Shown here piece by piece: positions 1 to 3,835 of a stretch of 5,259 nt of DNA. The notes beneath the pieces are model-generated. The model did not search any database and had not been told where the DNA came from. It saw nothing but the letters and a program-made list of their open reading frames with translations. This DNA comes from Actinomycetes bacterium. GTDB lineage: Bacteria; Actinomycetota; Actinomycetes; Actinomycetales; Microbacteriaceae. The stretch lies in NCBI GenBank assembly GCA_023386675.1, contig JAEWJG010000286.1, positions 1 to 5,259 on the forward strand, read 5' to 3'. A program made the translations under genes and the position numbers. The first letter of the stretch is position 1; each line of letters begins with the position of its first letter.

Positions 1-264
1 AGACGCACCCGGGCCGGACTTCCATGCCGGGTCGAGCTTCAGCGTGCCATCGGGAGAGACGAACGTGCGAAGACTGGAGTAGAACGCGTCGCAGCTGGAT
101 GGCAGCCCGTCCACGACGGCAGGCGTCACCGAAGGTGCAGGTGAGCTCAGGACGTGCGTGGACGCCGAGTGGGTCGGTGCGCTTGTCGCCGGCGCCGTAC
201 AGCCGGCGAGGGAAAGCGCGATGAGTCCGATGACCGCTGGCTTGGCGAGCTTCACGCGGGTCAT
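1..264 (-). CDS. Partial lipoprotein, N-terminal 88 residues
   Basis: Reading leftward from ATG at 264-262, the frame stays open for 88 codons to the window edge, so the C-terminus is missing. The N-terminus is a classic lipoprotein signal: basic start MTRVKLAK, a hydrophobic stretch (residues 9-20), then the lipobox LAGC with the lipidated Cys at residue 22. A Ser/Thr/Ala/Pro-rich tether follows (about 23-52), typical of actinobacterial surface lipoproteins, and then more ordered sequence with the start of a mature domain (SSCDAFYSSLRTFVSPDGT). The protein should be anchored to the outer face of the membrane; its function cannot be told from this part. No other start is likely, because the frame meets a TAG 21 nt upstream with no ATG or GTG between. 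No clear Shine-Dalgarno is seen. The upstream gene on the same strand ends 104 nt away, with a strong hairpin between them, so separate transcription is likely. Confidence 0.82.
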   Translation of the reverse strand, partial: MTRVKLAKPAVIGLIALSLAGCTAPATSAPTHSASTHVLSSPAPSVTPAVVDGLPSSCDAFYSSLRTFVSPDGTLKLDPAWKSGPGAS

Positions 265-294
265 GCTAGCGGACAGGGCTGTCTACCGTGGTTG

Positions 295-318
295 CTCGCG
301 GGCGATTTCGTCCGCGAG
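295..318 (-). terminator. Strong hairpin, probable terminator of the 369-599 gene
   Basis: Arms 295-304 (CTCGCGGGCG) and 309-318 (CGTCCGCGAG) pair over 10 bp with one G-T wobble around a 4-nt ATTT loop. The hairpin lies 50 nt past the stop of the minus-strand gene ending at 369 and before the lipoprotein start at 264. There is no U-tract, which is common for actinobacterial terminators. It could instead be a structured leader of the lipoprotein mRNA. Confidence 0.5.
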
Positions 319-368
319 ATTGAGACCAGAGGTCTGGATACGCATCCGGTCGATCGCAGCGAAGGCGG

Positions 369-599
369 TCATCGTCGCGATTCCTGGTCGCCCTCAGTGT
401 CGTGCTTCATCTTCCGCCAGAGCCGAAAGTACATCACCGCCTGGGGAGCGAAGATGAGTCCGAGCGCCACGTTGATCCACCCGCTCAGAGCGCCGAGGGT
501 CAGCAGGACGACACCGCAGACGACGCTGAGCAGCGAGACCCCCGTGAACAGCAACGCGAAGTTCCGCCAGAACTCGGGGCGTGTCTTCGGGTCGGCCAC
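369..599 (-). CDS. Small two-helix membrane protein, GTG start (76 aa)
   Basis: The product opens with a short charged segment (ADPKTRPEFWRN), followed by two hydrophobic segments (about residues 13-36 and 38-58) joined around a GW-N turn. It ends in a basic tail (LWRKMKHD, then EGDQESRR). This is the profile of a small inner-membrane protein with both ends probably in the cytoplasm. I do not recognise a named family. The GTG at 599-597 is chosen because a TACGAT -10 hexamer sits exactly 7 nt upstream, the spacing expected for a leaderless transcript, and there is no Shine-Dalgarno. The plan resembles the first 71 residues of the protein at 2987-3406 (DPK-RP-W start, two helices, GW-N, W-R-K/R end), so they may be distant paralogs. 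It diverges from the 707 gene across a 107-bp spacer. Confidence 0.8.
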   Translation of the reverse strand: MADPKTRPEFWRNFALLFTGVSLLSVVCGVVLLTLGALSGWINVALGLIFAPQAVMYFRLWRKMKHDTEGDQESRR

Positions 600-606
600 A
601 GGCCGG

Positions 607-612
607 ATCGTA
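607..612 (-). promoter_or_regulatory. Leaderless -10 element TACGAT
   Basis: On the minus strand TACGAT (TANNNT consensus) ends 7 nt before the GTG start at 599, so transcription would begin at or next to the start codon. No convincing -35 hexamer lies 16-18 nt upstream, which is usual for actinobacterial promoters of this kind. The position is direct observation; activity is inferred. Confidence 0.5.
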
Positions 613-647
613 CTCGCGTGGCAGCCCCGACGAGATTGCGTTGAGAC

Positions 648-682
648 TGACCTGGGTCATACGGAGCCAGCTTTGCTACGCT
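648..682 (+). promoter_or_regulatory. Candidate promoter and operator for the 707 gene
   Basis: A TACGCT hexamer (677-682) fits the TANNNT -10 consensus and lies 24 nt before the ATG at 707, leaving room for the Shine-Dalgarno. Upstream, 648-659 forms an inverted repeat, TGACC-TG-GGTCA, which covers the place where a -35 element would fall. A dimeric regulator bound there could block or modulate this promoter. No good -35 hexamer is seen. Both parts are short and may be chance. Confidence 0.33.
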
Positions 683-706
683 TCCCGCCAGCGAGGGGAG
701 GGCTCG

Positions 707-1072
707 ATGCGACGGGATGCCGGTGAGATCGGCCGCGCCTTGCCGGCCCTCGTCATCGTACTCGTCACCGCCGGGTATGTCGCTTGCTTCGCCGGCGTCG
801 CGCTGGCGCCGGAGCTTGTGTCCGAACCCGACCGCTGGCTGGACGTACCGAGTTACGCCGAACACCCGTGGCTTGGGGCGACGGTCGCGCATGCGCTGTA
901 CTGGCTGCTCGTCCTGGGGGCGGCCTCCGTCTGCATCGCCGCGATCGCGTCGGCGGGGTCCGCAGCGTTGCGTCAGCTATCCGAAGCTGCGCGTGTGGCG
1001 GAGGGGGACCTCGGTCATACGCGCGCCGGTCGTACTGACCCGGCGGCTCACTTGGGCAACGTGAGCAGGTAG
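707..1072 (+). CDS. Two-helix membrane protein (121 aa)
   Basis: The start ATG at 707 is set by a good Shine-Dalgarno (AGGGGAGGG at 693-700, about 5 nt upstream); the frame is open farther upstream but that part looks non-coding. Two hydrophobic segments span about residues 11-35 and 60-83. Between them is a roughly 24-residue segment (ELVSEPDRW, then LDVPSYAEHPW) likely outside the cell, and a hydrophilic C-terminal tail (84-121) should be cytoplasmic. No catalytic motif or known family is recognised. The gene stands alone: it diverges from the 369-599 gene and converges on the 1048-1137 miniprotein gene, overlapping its last 25 bp tail-to-tail. That overlap leaves no room for a separate terminator and could let the two transcripts pair at their 3' ends. 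Confidence 0.75.
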   Translation: MRRDAGEIGRALPALVIVLVTAGYVACFAGVALAPELVSEPDRWLDVPSYAEHPWLGATVAHALYWLLVLGAASVCIAAIASAGSAALRQLSEAARVAEGDLGHTRAGRTDPAAHLGNVSR

Positions 1073-1137
1073 ACCACGGCGAGGACGACGATCACCGCTA
1101 TCAGTGCCGTCCAGAAGTACGTTCGTCGCCGATTCAT
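1048..1137 (-). CDS. 29-residue single-pass membrane miniprotein
   Basis: This tiny gene starts with the ATG at 1137-1135, overlapping the TGA of the preceding gene by 4 nt (ATGA), a sign of translational coupling. The product has a basic start (MNRRRTYFW), one hydrophobic helix (about residues 9-26, rich in Val, Leu and Ile) and a short LTLPK end. Positive-inside logic puts the N-terminus in the cytoplasm. It is short enough to be missed by routine annotation. Its gene neighbour also spans the membrane once, so the two may form a complex; that is inference from coupling alone. The last 25 bp overlap the 3' end of the convergent 707-1072 gene. Main doubt: a longer frame runs through the region, but its upstream part is antisense-like arginine-rich sequence, so the ATGA start is preferred. 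Confidence 0.68.
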   Translation of the reverse strand: MNRRRTYFWTALIAVIVVLAVVYLLTLPK

Positions 1138-1643
1138 TGCGCGACTCCCACCCGCCGTGCGCTGACGATGGCGCGGGCTTCGTCCGGCCAGCCGACCCAC
1201 CCTCGGACATCCATATCGTATGCCGTGCCCACCTGCAGGGATCGCCCCAGCGTTTCGGCCTCCTGCTCGTCCAGGCCGCCACCGCCTCCGGTGACCTGCA
1301 GCTGGCCGCAGGTGGTCGTGCCGATGTCGTAGACGGTGCCGAGGTATCCGGACTTCCCGTACGTGTCGTAGTGGCTGTCGTCCACGACGTCGCACACCGT
1401 GTCGGTGCGGGTCTGCCACCAGACGTTCGAGGCGCCGGCCTCGGTCCCGAGTCCGATGAACGTCAAGCCGACGACGGTGAGGGCGACGACGCCGGTGATC
1501 AGGTTCATCCGACGCACCCACGGTTTGGCGTTCGCCCCGAACCTGGGCGGGAGCGAGTTCGCGAACTGCTCCGGTGTCCGCTCGTCCAACGGCACCATCT
1601 CGAACCCGGCCTGCAACCGGTCCGCGAGCGACTTCCGCGTCAT
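1134..1643 (-). CDS. Single-pass membrane protein with extracytoplasmic domain (169 aa)
   Basis: The ATG at 1643-1641 is chosen because GGGAGG (1653-1648) lies 4 nt upstream; an in-frame ATG six codons earlier has no ribosome site and overlaps the candidate -10. Residues 1-46 are a soluble cytoplasmic segment (LADRLQAGFEMVPLDERTPE, then a basic RFGANAKPWVRR). One transmembrane helix covers about 47-66. The rest (67-169) should lie outside and has two cysteines, C84 and C112, that could form a disulfide, and a Gly run at 119-123. I do not recognise the family; this looks like an actinobacterial hypothetical. It is the first gene of a two-gene unit with the 29-residue miniprotein and is divergent from the LuxR-type regulator at 1768, a common arrangement for a regulator and its target. 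Confidence 0.82.
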   Translation of the reverse strand: MTRKSLADRLQAGFEMVPLDERTPEQFANSLPPRFGANAKPWVRRMNLITGVVALTVVGLTFIGLGTEAGASNVWWQTRTDTVCDVVDDSHYDTYGKSGYLGTVYDIGTTTCGQLQVTGGGGGLDEQEAETLGRSLQVGTAYDMDVRGWVGWPDEARAIVSARRVGVAQ

Positions 1644-1656
1644 CGTGCCTCCCGAG

Positions 1657-1669
1657 CGCATCGTATGCG
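1657..1669 (-). promoter_or_regulatory. -10 element embedded in an inverted repeat
   Basis: The minus strand reads CGCAT-ACG-ATGCG, a 5-bp inverted repeat with a 3-nt centre. The hexamer TACGAT (1665-1660) inside it fits the -10 consensus and would start transcription around 1653, just at the GGGAGG ribosome site of the 1134-1643 gene. A protein bound to this symmetric site would directly cover the -10. The same TACGAT hexamer is used at 607-612. Confidence 0.42.
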
Positions 1670-1725
1670 GAACGGCCGTCAGGAGTCGGATGCACCAGGA
1701 GGGCGCGTCGGCGACAGCGACGGTG

Positions 1726-1755
1726 TTGTGCGGGACGAACTGCCGGGTCTACCGT
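1726..1755 (+). promoter_or_regulatory. Candidate promoter of the LuxR-type regulator
   Basis: TTGTGC (1726-1731) and TACCGT (1750-1755) are separated by 18 bp and resemble a housekeeping -35/-10 pair. Predicted transcription start is near 1762, a few bases before ATG 1768. This is the best -35/-10 pair seen in the window, but the hexamers are only partial matches. Confidence 0.42.
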
Positions 1756-1767
1756 TCACGCATCGGG

Positions 1768-2535
1768 ATGGGCACCAGATCCCGTGGGGCGATCGTGGAC
1801 GGTACGGAACTTGCTTTACGGCTGAGCTATGACCTCGACGGCGTCACCGACCGCGAGGCGTTCCTCGACGCGGTGACGGAGTCGTTGGAGGCGGTGTTCC
1901 CGTCGGAGTCCCTCGGCTGGGTCGGGCTGCATCCGGTGTCGCGGGAGTTGGAGATCCGCGGGACCGGCGAAGCGGGAAACCCGGAGGTCGTCGCTGCGGT
2001 CAGCCGCAATATGTTCCGGCATCCGCAGGTGCTCAGCTACATCTCGACGAGCACGATGAACCCGCGGCGGATGAGCGACATCATCGGGGACCGCGACTGG
2101 TTCAACCATCCCGTGTTCGCGGAGACGTTCGCGCGATGGAATCTGTCCACGCAGCTGTCGATCGTCGTCACCCCGGTGACCCCGAACTCGTGGAACGGGT
2201 GGGCGTTCAACCGGTACCGACGCGACTACACCGACGGGGAGGTCGAGGCCGCGGCCGCCATCCAACCGGTGCTCGTCGCCTTCAACCGGCTGACCGGCCT
2301 GGCGACGCCTCACCCGGCCATCGTGGAACGGAACCCGCTGACGCGCCGGGAGACGGAGGTGCTCCAACTCGTCAGCGAAGGCTTCACCGCGAACGCCATC
2401 GGCTACATCCTCCGGATCTCGGCGTCGACGGTGCGCAAGCACGTCGAGAACGCGTACACGAAGCTCGGCCAGCACGACCGGGTGACCGCGGTGACGGCCG
2501 CGGCCAGGCTGGGGATCATCCACCTTGCCGGCTGA
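1768..2535 (+). CDS. Orphan LuxR-family transcriptional regulator, GAF-like sensor (255 aa)
   Basis: The C-terminal end (about residues 189-252) is a clear GerE/LuxR-type helix-turn-helix: NPLTRRETEVLQLVSEGFT, then NAIGYILRISASTVRKHVEN, then YTKLGQHDRVTAVTAA. It should bind DNA as a dimer. The N-terminal 170 residues have no receiver-domain aspartate pattern. They resemble the GAF-like sensor of many actinobacterial regulators, with MSDIIGDRDWFNHPVF, then LSTQLSIVV and a WAFNRYRRDYTDGEVEAA helix before the linker. The ligand is unknown and autoinducer binding should not be assumed. The frame is open far upstream, but that part is antisense to the neighbouring gene. ATG 1768 is the best start, with a plausible promoter just upstream and almost no leader; GTG 1795, after a weak GGGG site, is the alternative. 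It is divergent from 1134-1643 and converges on 2541-2756, leaving 5 bp between stop codons. Confidence 0.9.
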   Translation: MGTRSRGAIVDGTELALRLSYDLDGVTDREAFLDAVTESLEAVFPSESLGWVGLHPVSRELEIRGTGEAGNPEVVAAVSRNMFRHPQVLSYISTSTMNPRRMSDIIGDRDWFNHPVFAETFARWNLSTQLSIVVTPVTPNSWNGWAFNRYRRDYTDGEVEAAAAIQPVLVAFNRLTGLATPHPAIVERNPLTRRETEVLQLVSEGFTANAIGYILRISASTVRKHVENAYTKLGQHDRVTAVTAAARLGIIHLAG

Positions 2536-2545
2536 CGGCGTCAGC
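2531..2545. terminator. Shared hairpin built from two convergent stop codons
   Basis: GCTGAC-GGC-GTCAGC is a perfect 6-bp inverted repeat with a 3-nt loop. The left arm contains the TGA of the regulator (2533-2535) and the right arm the TGA (read as TCA, 2541-2543) of the opposite gene. By symmetry it could act as a short bidirectional terminator. The stem is brief and has no U-tract, so termination strength is uncertain. Confidence 0.42.
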
Positions 2546-2756
2546 GCACCAGGCTCAACAGGAGCGGGCGCGCCCCGACGTGGATGAACGGGTCCGCGGG
2601 CACCGGGATCCGCGGGTAGGTCGCACCCAGATGCGACCACGCTCGCGCCGTGCCTAGGCACGGTTCCGGGATGCCGGACGCGGGTCCCGCAGCATGGATC
2701 GGTGCGCTCACGCAGAAGCAGGCGGCGACGACGGTCACCGTGAACCCAAGCAGCAT
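2541..2756 (-). CDS. Small protein with hydrophobic, signal-like N-terminus (71 aa)
   Basis: The ATG at 2756-2754 is chosen for its exceptional ribosome site: GGAGGTGATC (2769-2760), complementary over ten bases to the 16S rRNA 3' end, with GGAGG 8 nt from the ATG. A GTG three codons earlier would overlap that site and is rejected. Residues 1-22 are hydrophobic (MLLGFTVTVVAACFCVSAPI) and could be a signal peptide with cleavage near HAA, or a membrane anchor, although the usual basic residues at the start are missing. The remaining 48 or so residues are Pro/Gly-rich with one Cys (C33) and end in a hydrophobic LLLSLVR. No family is recognised. It converges on the LuxR-type gene with a shared stop-codon hairpin and diverges from the secreted peptide gene at 2917. 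The ribosome site is strong evidence for translation; the protein sequence alone is only moderately convincing. Confidence 0.58.
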   Translation of the reverse strand: MLLGFTVTVVAACFCVSAPIHAAGPASGIPEPCLGTARAWSHLGATYPRIPVPADPFIHVGARPLLLSLVR

Positions 2757-2787
2757 GGTGATCACCTCCCATCACCGCCGATGGTGA
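2757..2787. promoter_or_regulatory. Cluster of GGTGA/TCACC half-sites over the ribosome site
   Basis: GGTGATCACC at 2757-2766 is a perfect 10-bp palindrome lying between the ATG and the GGAGG of the 2541-2756 gene. Two more half-sites, TCACC (2772-2776) and GGTGA (2783-2787), form an inverted pair just upstream. This could be an operator or an mRNA structure that hides the ribosome site. The rest of the spacer to 2877 shows no -35/-10 pair I would defend for either direction. Confidence 0.28.
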
Positions 2788-2890
2788 CGCCGGCCGGTAT
2801 TCGCGTGCCATTCGCACAATTGCCTACGCAGTTCTACCCATACCGCCCGCCTGCCCGGGCGCGCGAGCATCAGCGGCGGAGGTGGAAATC

Positions 2891-2920
2891 ATGACTCACA
2901 CACCAGGAGCGCTTCCATGA
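2891..2920 (+). CDS. Possible leader peptide MTHTPGALP
   Basis: ATG at 2891 follows a strong Shine-Dalgarno (GGAGG 2878-2882, 8 nt spacing) and opens a nine-codon frame ending in TGA at 2918-2920. That stop overlaps the ATG of the next gene at 2917 as ATGA, the usual layout for coupled translation. The downstream gene has its own ribosome site inside this mini-frame, so ribosomes on the leader would cover or expose it. The peptide has no run of one amino acid that would suggest classical attenuation. It may be chance, but a near-consensus ribosome site directly before a short frame with an exact ATGA junction is hard to ignore. Confidence 0.4.
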   Translation: MTHTPGALP

Positions 2921-3123
2921 CAGCGAACGCTCGTTTGCGGACGGTCGCCGCCACCGCGGCTGTCGTCGCCGCCGTCTCGCTGCTGGTCACAGCACCCGTG
3001 ACGGCGACCGCGAAGGTACACGGCGGGCCGACGACCGCGGTGGCGCTCGTCGCGCCGGGTCAGCCACCGGCGCCGTGCCTTCCCGGCCGGTGGAAGTGCC
3101 CGCTCGGGCCGGGCGCTCTCTGA
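2917..3123 (+). CDS. Small secreted peptide precursor (68 aa)
   Basis: ATG 2917 is preceded by AGGAG (2905-2909) at 7 nt. The product has a textbook Sec signal: basic n-region (MTANARLR), hydrophobic Ala/Val core (about 9-27), and likely cleavage near TATA around residue 32. That leaves a mature peptide of about 36 residues. The mature part is Gly/Pro-rich and has two cysteines, C54 and C61, enclosing LPGRWK, which could close an eight-residue disulfide ring near the C-terminus. No known peptide or bacteriocin family is recognised, and no processing or immunity gene is beside it. Translation may be coupled to the nine-codon frame at 2891. The last 137 bp lie antisense to the tail of the minus-strand gene 2987-3406; of the two, this frame has the better ribosome site and protein logic in the shared stretch. 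Confidence 0.66.
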   Translation: MTANARLRTVAATAAVVAAVSLLVTAPVTATAKVHGGPTTAVALVAPGQPPAPCLPGRWKCPLGPGAL

Positions 3124-3406
3124 CAAGCGGGGGTGGGGGGAGACCTCGGCGCTGCCACGGTTCGTCCGGGCCGCGCCGAGGCCGCGAACAGCCCCTCTGC
3201 CGCCTCCAGTACGCGTACGTCGCCCACTCCACCGCGGCGAGAACCGCGCACAGGATGCCGAGCAGCGCGTTCCACCCGCTGCCGCCGCCGACGGCGATCA
3301 GCACGAACAGGACGAACAGTACCGTGTAGCCGATGCCGGTGATCAGCGCGCCCATCTCGGTGCGCGCCGCCAGCCAGCGGGGGCGCTTCGGATCCTGATC
3401 CGTCAT
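2987..3406 (-). CDS. Two-helix membrane protein with Arg/Pro-rich C-terminal tail (139 aa)
   Basis: Residues 1-71 are convincing: a charged start (MTDQDPKRPRW), two transmembrane helices (about 20-39 and 46-66) with a GGGSGWN turn, and a YAYWRRQR boundary, much like the 76-aa protein at 369-599. Residues 72-139 are different: Arg, Pro and Ser dominate and there is no visible fold. This looks like sequence read past an ancestral stop or after a frameshift. The tail region also codes on the opposite strand for the secreted peptide (2917-3123) and contains a strong inverted repeat at 3144-3181. The functional gene may therefore be only the first 70-80 codons, but no stop is present there in the given sequence. 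ATG 3406-3404 is chosen because TAGAGT lies exactly 6 nt upstream, a leaderless layout. Function unknown. Confidence 0.68.
   Translation of the reverse strand: MTDQDPKRPRWLAARTEMGALITGIGYTVLFVLFVLIAVGGGSGWNALLGILCAVLAAVEWATYAYWRRQRGCSRPRRGPDEPWQRRGLPPPPLVRERPARAGTSTGREGTAPVADPARRAPPRSSARRVPSRSPSRVL
3144..3181 (+). terminator. Perfect 9-bp inverted repeat, likely terminator after 3123
   Basis: CCTCGGCGC (3144-3152) and GCGCCGAGG (3173-3181) pair perfectly around a 20-nt loop. It begins 20 nt after the stop of the secreted peptide gene and so fits a factor-independent terminator for it, without a U-tract. On the other strand it falls inside the Arg/Pro tail of 2987-3406, and would suit an ancestral end for that gene too. 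Confidence 0.5.
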
Positions 3407-3412
3407 GCCTTC

Positions 3413-3418
3413 ACTCTA
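3413..3418 (-). promoter_or_regulatory. Leaderless -10 element TAGAGT for 2987-3406
   Basis: On the minus strand TAGAGT (TANNNT) is followed by six bases and then ATG 3406, so the transcript should start at the initiation codon. It forms half of a back-to-back promoter pair with 3437-3442 within a 42-bp intergenic region. Confidence 0.5.
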
Positions 3419-3436
3419 GGTCCACGGGTTCGCCGC

Positions 3437-3442
3437 TACTGT
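3437..3442 (+). promoter_or_regulatory. Leaderless -10 element TACTGT for 3449-3777
   Basis: TACTGT (TANNNT) is followed by six bases and then ATG 3449, a leaderless layout that also supports that start codon, as no Shine-Dalgarno is present. The two opposite -10 hexamers are only 18 bp apart, so polymerase footprints of both directions must overlap. Confidence 0.5.
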
Positions 3443-3448
3443 CGAGCC

Positions 3449-3777
3449 ATGCGGCGTCGGTGGCGGGAGCTCGCGGTGGGTGGGGCGGCTGTCGCCGCCG
3501 CGTCCATCGCCCTCGTCTTTTTCGTGGAGGTGCACTCCGCCACCGGGGACTGGTGGCCGCGGGCGATCCCGACGCGGGTCCAGTACGAGGGCCGCGACTT
3601 CAGCTGCGGGGATGGAACGCGCGGCTCACCACGGCCGACCTGCGCGGGATGTCCGTGCGCGGTCGCACGGTGGGCGGGGGAGTGATCTACGCCCCGCCCG
3701 GGAGTGATCTCCCGACCGGGATCGCGGTCGAGGACGGGGCCACCATCCGGGCCTGCTCGCTCAGCGGCGCCCCGTGA
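3449..3777 (+). pseudogene. Frameshifted membrane-anchored small protein (about 109 aa if repaired)
   Basis: The reading frame from ATG 3449 gives a basic start (MRRRWREL), a signal or anchor helix (about residues 9-26) and an extracytoplasmic segment ending RVQYEGRDFSCG. After the GGGG run at 3608-3611 that frame becomes Arg/Pro/Cys-rich and stops at 3685. The next frame instead continues plausibly: WNARLTTADLRGMSVRGRTV, then GGGVIYAPPGSDLPTGIAVE and CSLSGAP to the TGA at 3777. One extra G in the run joins both halves smoothly as FSCGGWNARLT, with two cysteines (C53 and one near the C-terminus) on the outer side. So either one base was lost in the genome or in sequencing, or frameshifting occurs at the run, which is not a classical slippery site. 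The leaderless start and the terminator 8 nt after 3777 fit a full-length gene ending there. Family not recognised. Confidence 0.7.
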
Positions 3778-3785
3778 ACGGCGAA

Positions 3786-3816
3786 GCCCCGGCCGCCGCA
3801 GCGCGACGACCGGGGC
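3786..3816. terminator. Bidirectional hairpin between convergent genes
   Basis: GCCCCGG (3786-3792) and CCGGGGC (3810-3816) form a perfect 7-bp stem with a 17-nt loop. It sits 8 nt after the stop of the plus-strand gene (3777) and 19 nt beyond the stop of the minus-strand gene (3836), so it can serve both. No U-tract on either side. Confidence 0.62.
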
Positions 3817-3835
3817 CGGTGCTCACGAGAGCGTG

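Noticed and set aside
323..337. Small inverted repeats around AGACC-AGA-GGTCT.
   Set aside because: Five-base arms with overlapping alternatives are expected by chance; the adjacent 10-bp hairpin is the meaningful structure.
154..726. Long plus-strand open frame (190 codons) and its neighbour 158-457.
   Set aside because: Both run antisense to the lipoprotein and the 76-aa membrane protein, have no ribosome site, and show mixed, domain-free sequence; typical of high-GC shadow frames.
1399..1767. N-terminal extension of the LuxR-type regulator to ATG 1399.
   Set aside because: The extra 123 residues lie antisense to a well-supported gene and cross a promoter; they do not resemble a protein domain.
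1104..1832. Plus-strand frame of 242 codons.
   Set aside because: It is antisense to the 169-aa membrane protein and then crosses the LuxR promoter; composition is typical of an opposite-strand shadow.
1816..2817. Minus-strand frame of 333 codons, the second longest in the window.
   Set aside because: It lies opposite the LuxR-type gene and is dominated by Arg, His and Pro, with no start signal; the plus strand has an unmistakable helix-turn-helix.
3608..3614. Programmed -1 frameshifting at the GGGG run.
   Set aside because: The sequence is not an X-XXY-YYZ slippery heptamer and no clear downstream pseudoknot was seen; a base loss or sequencing error is simpler.
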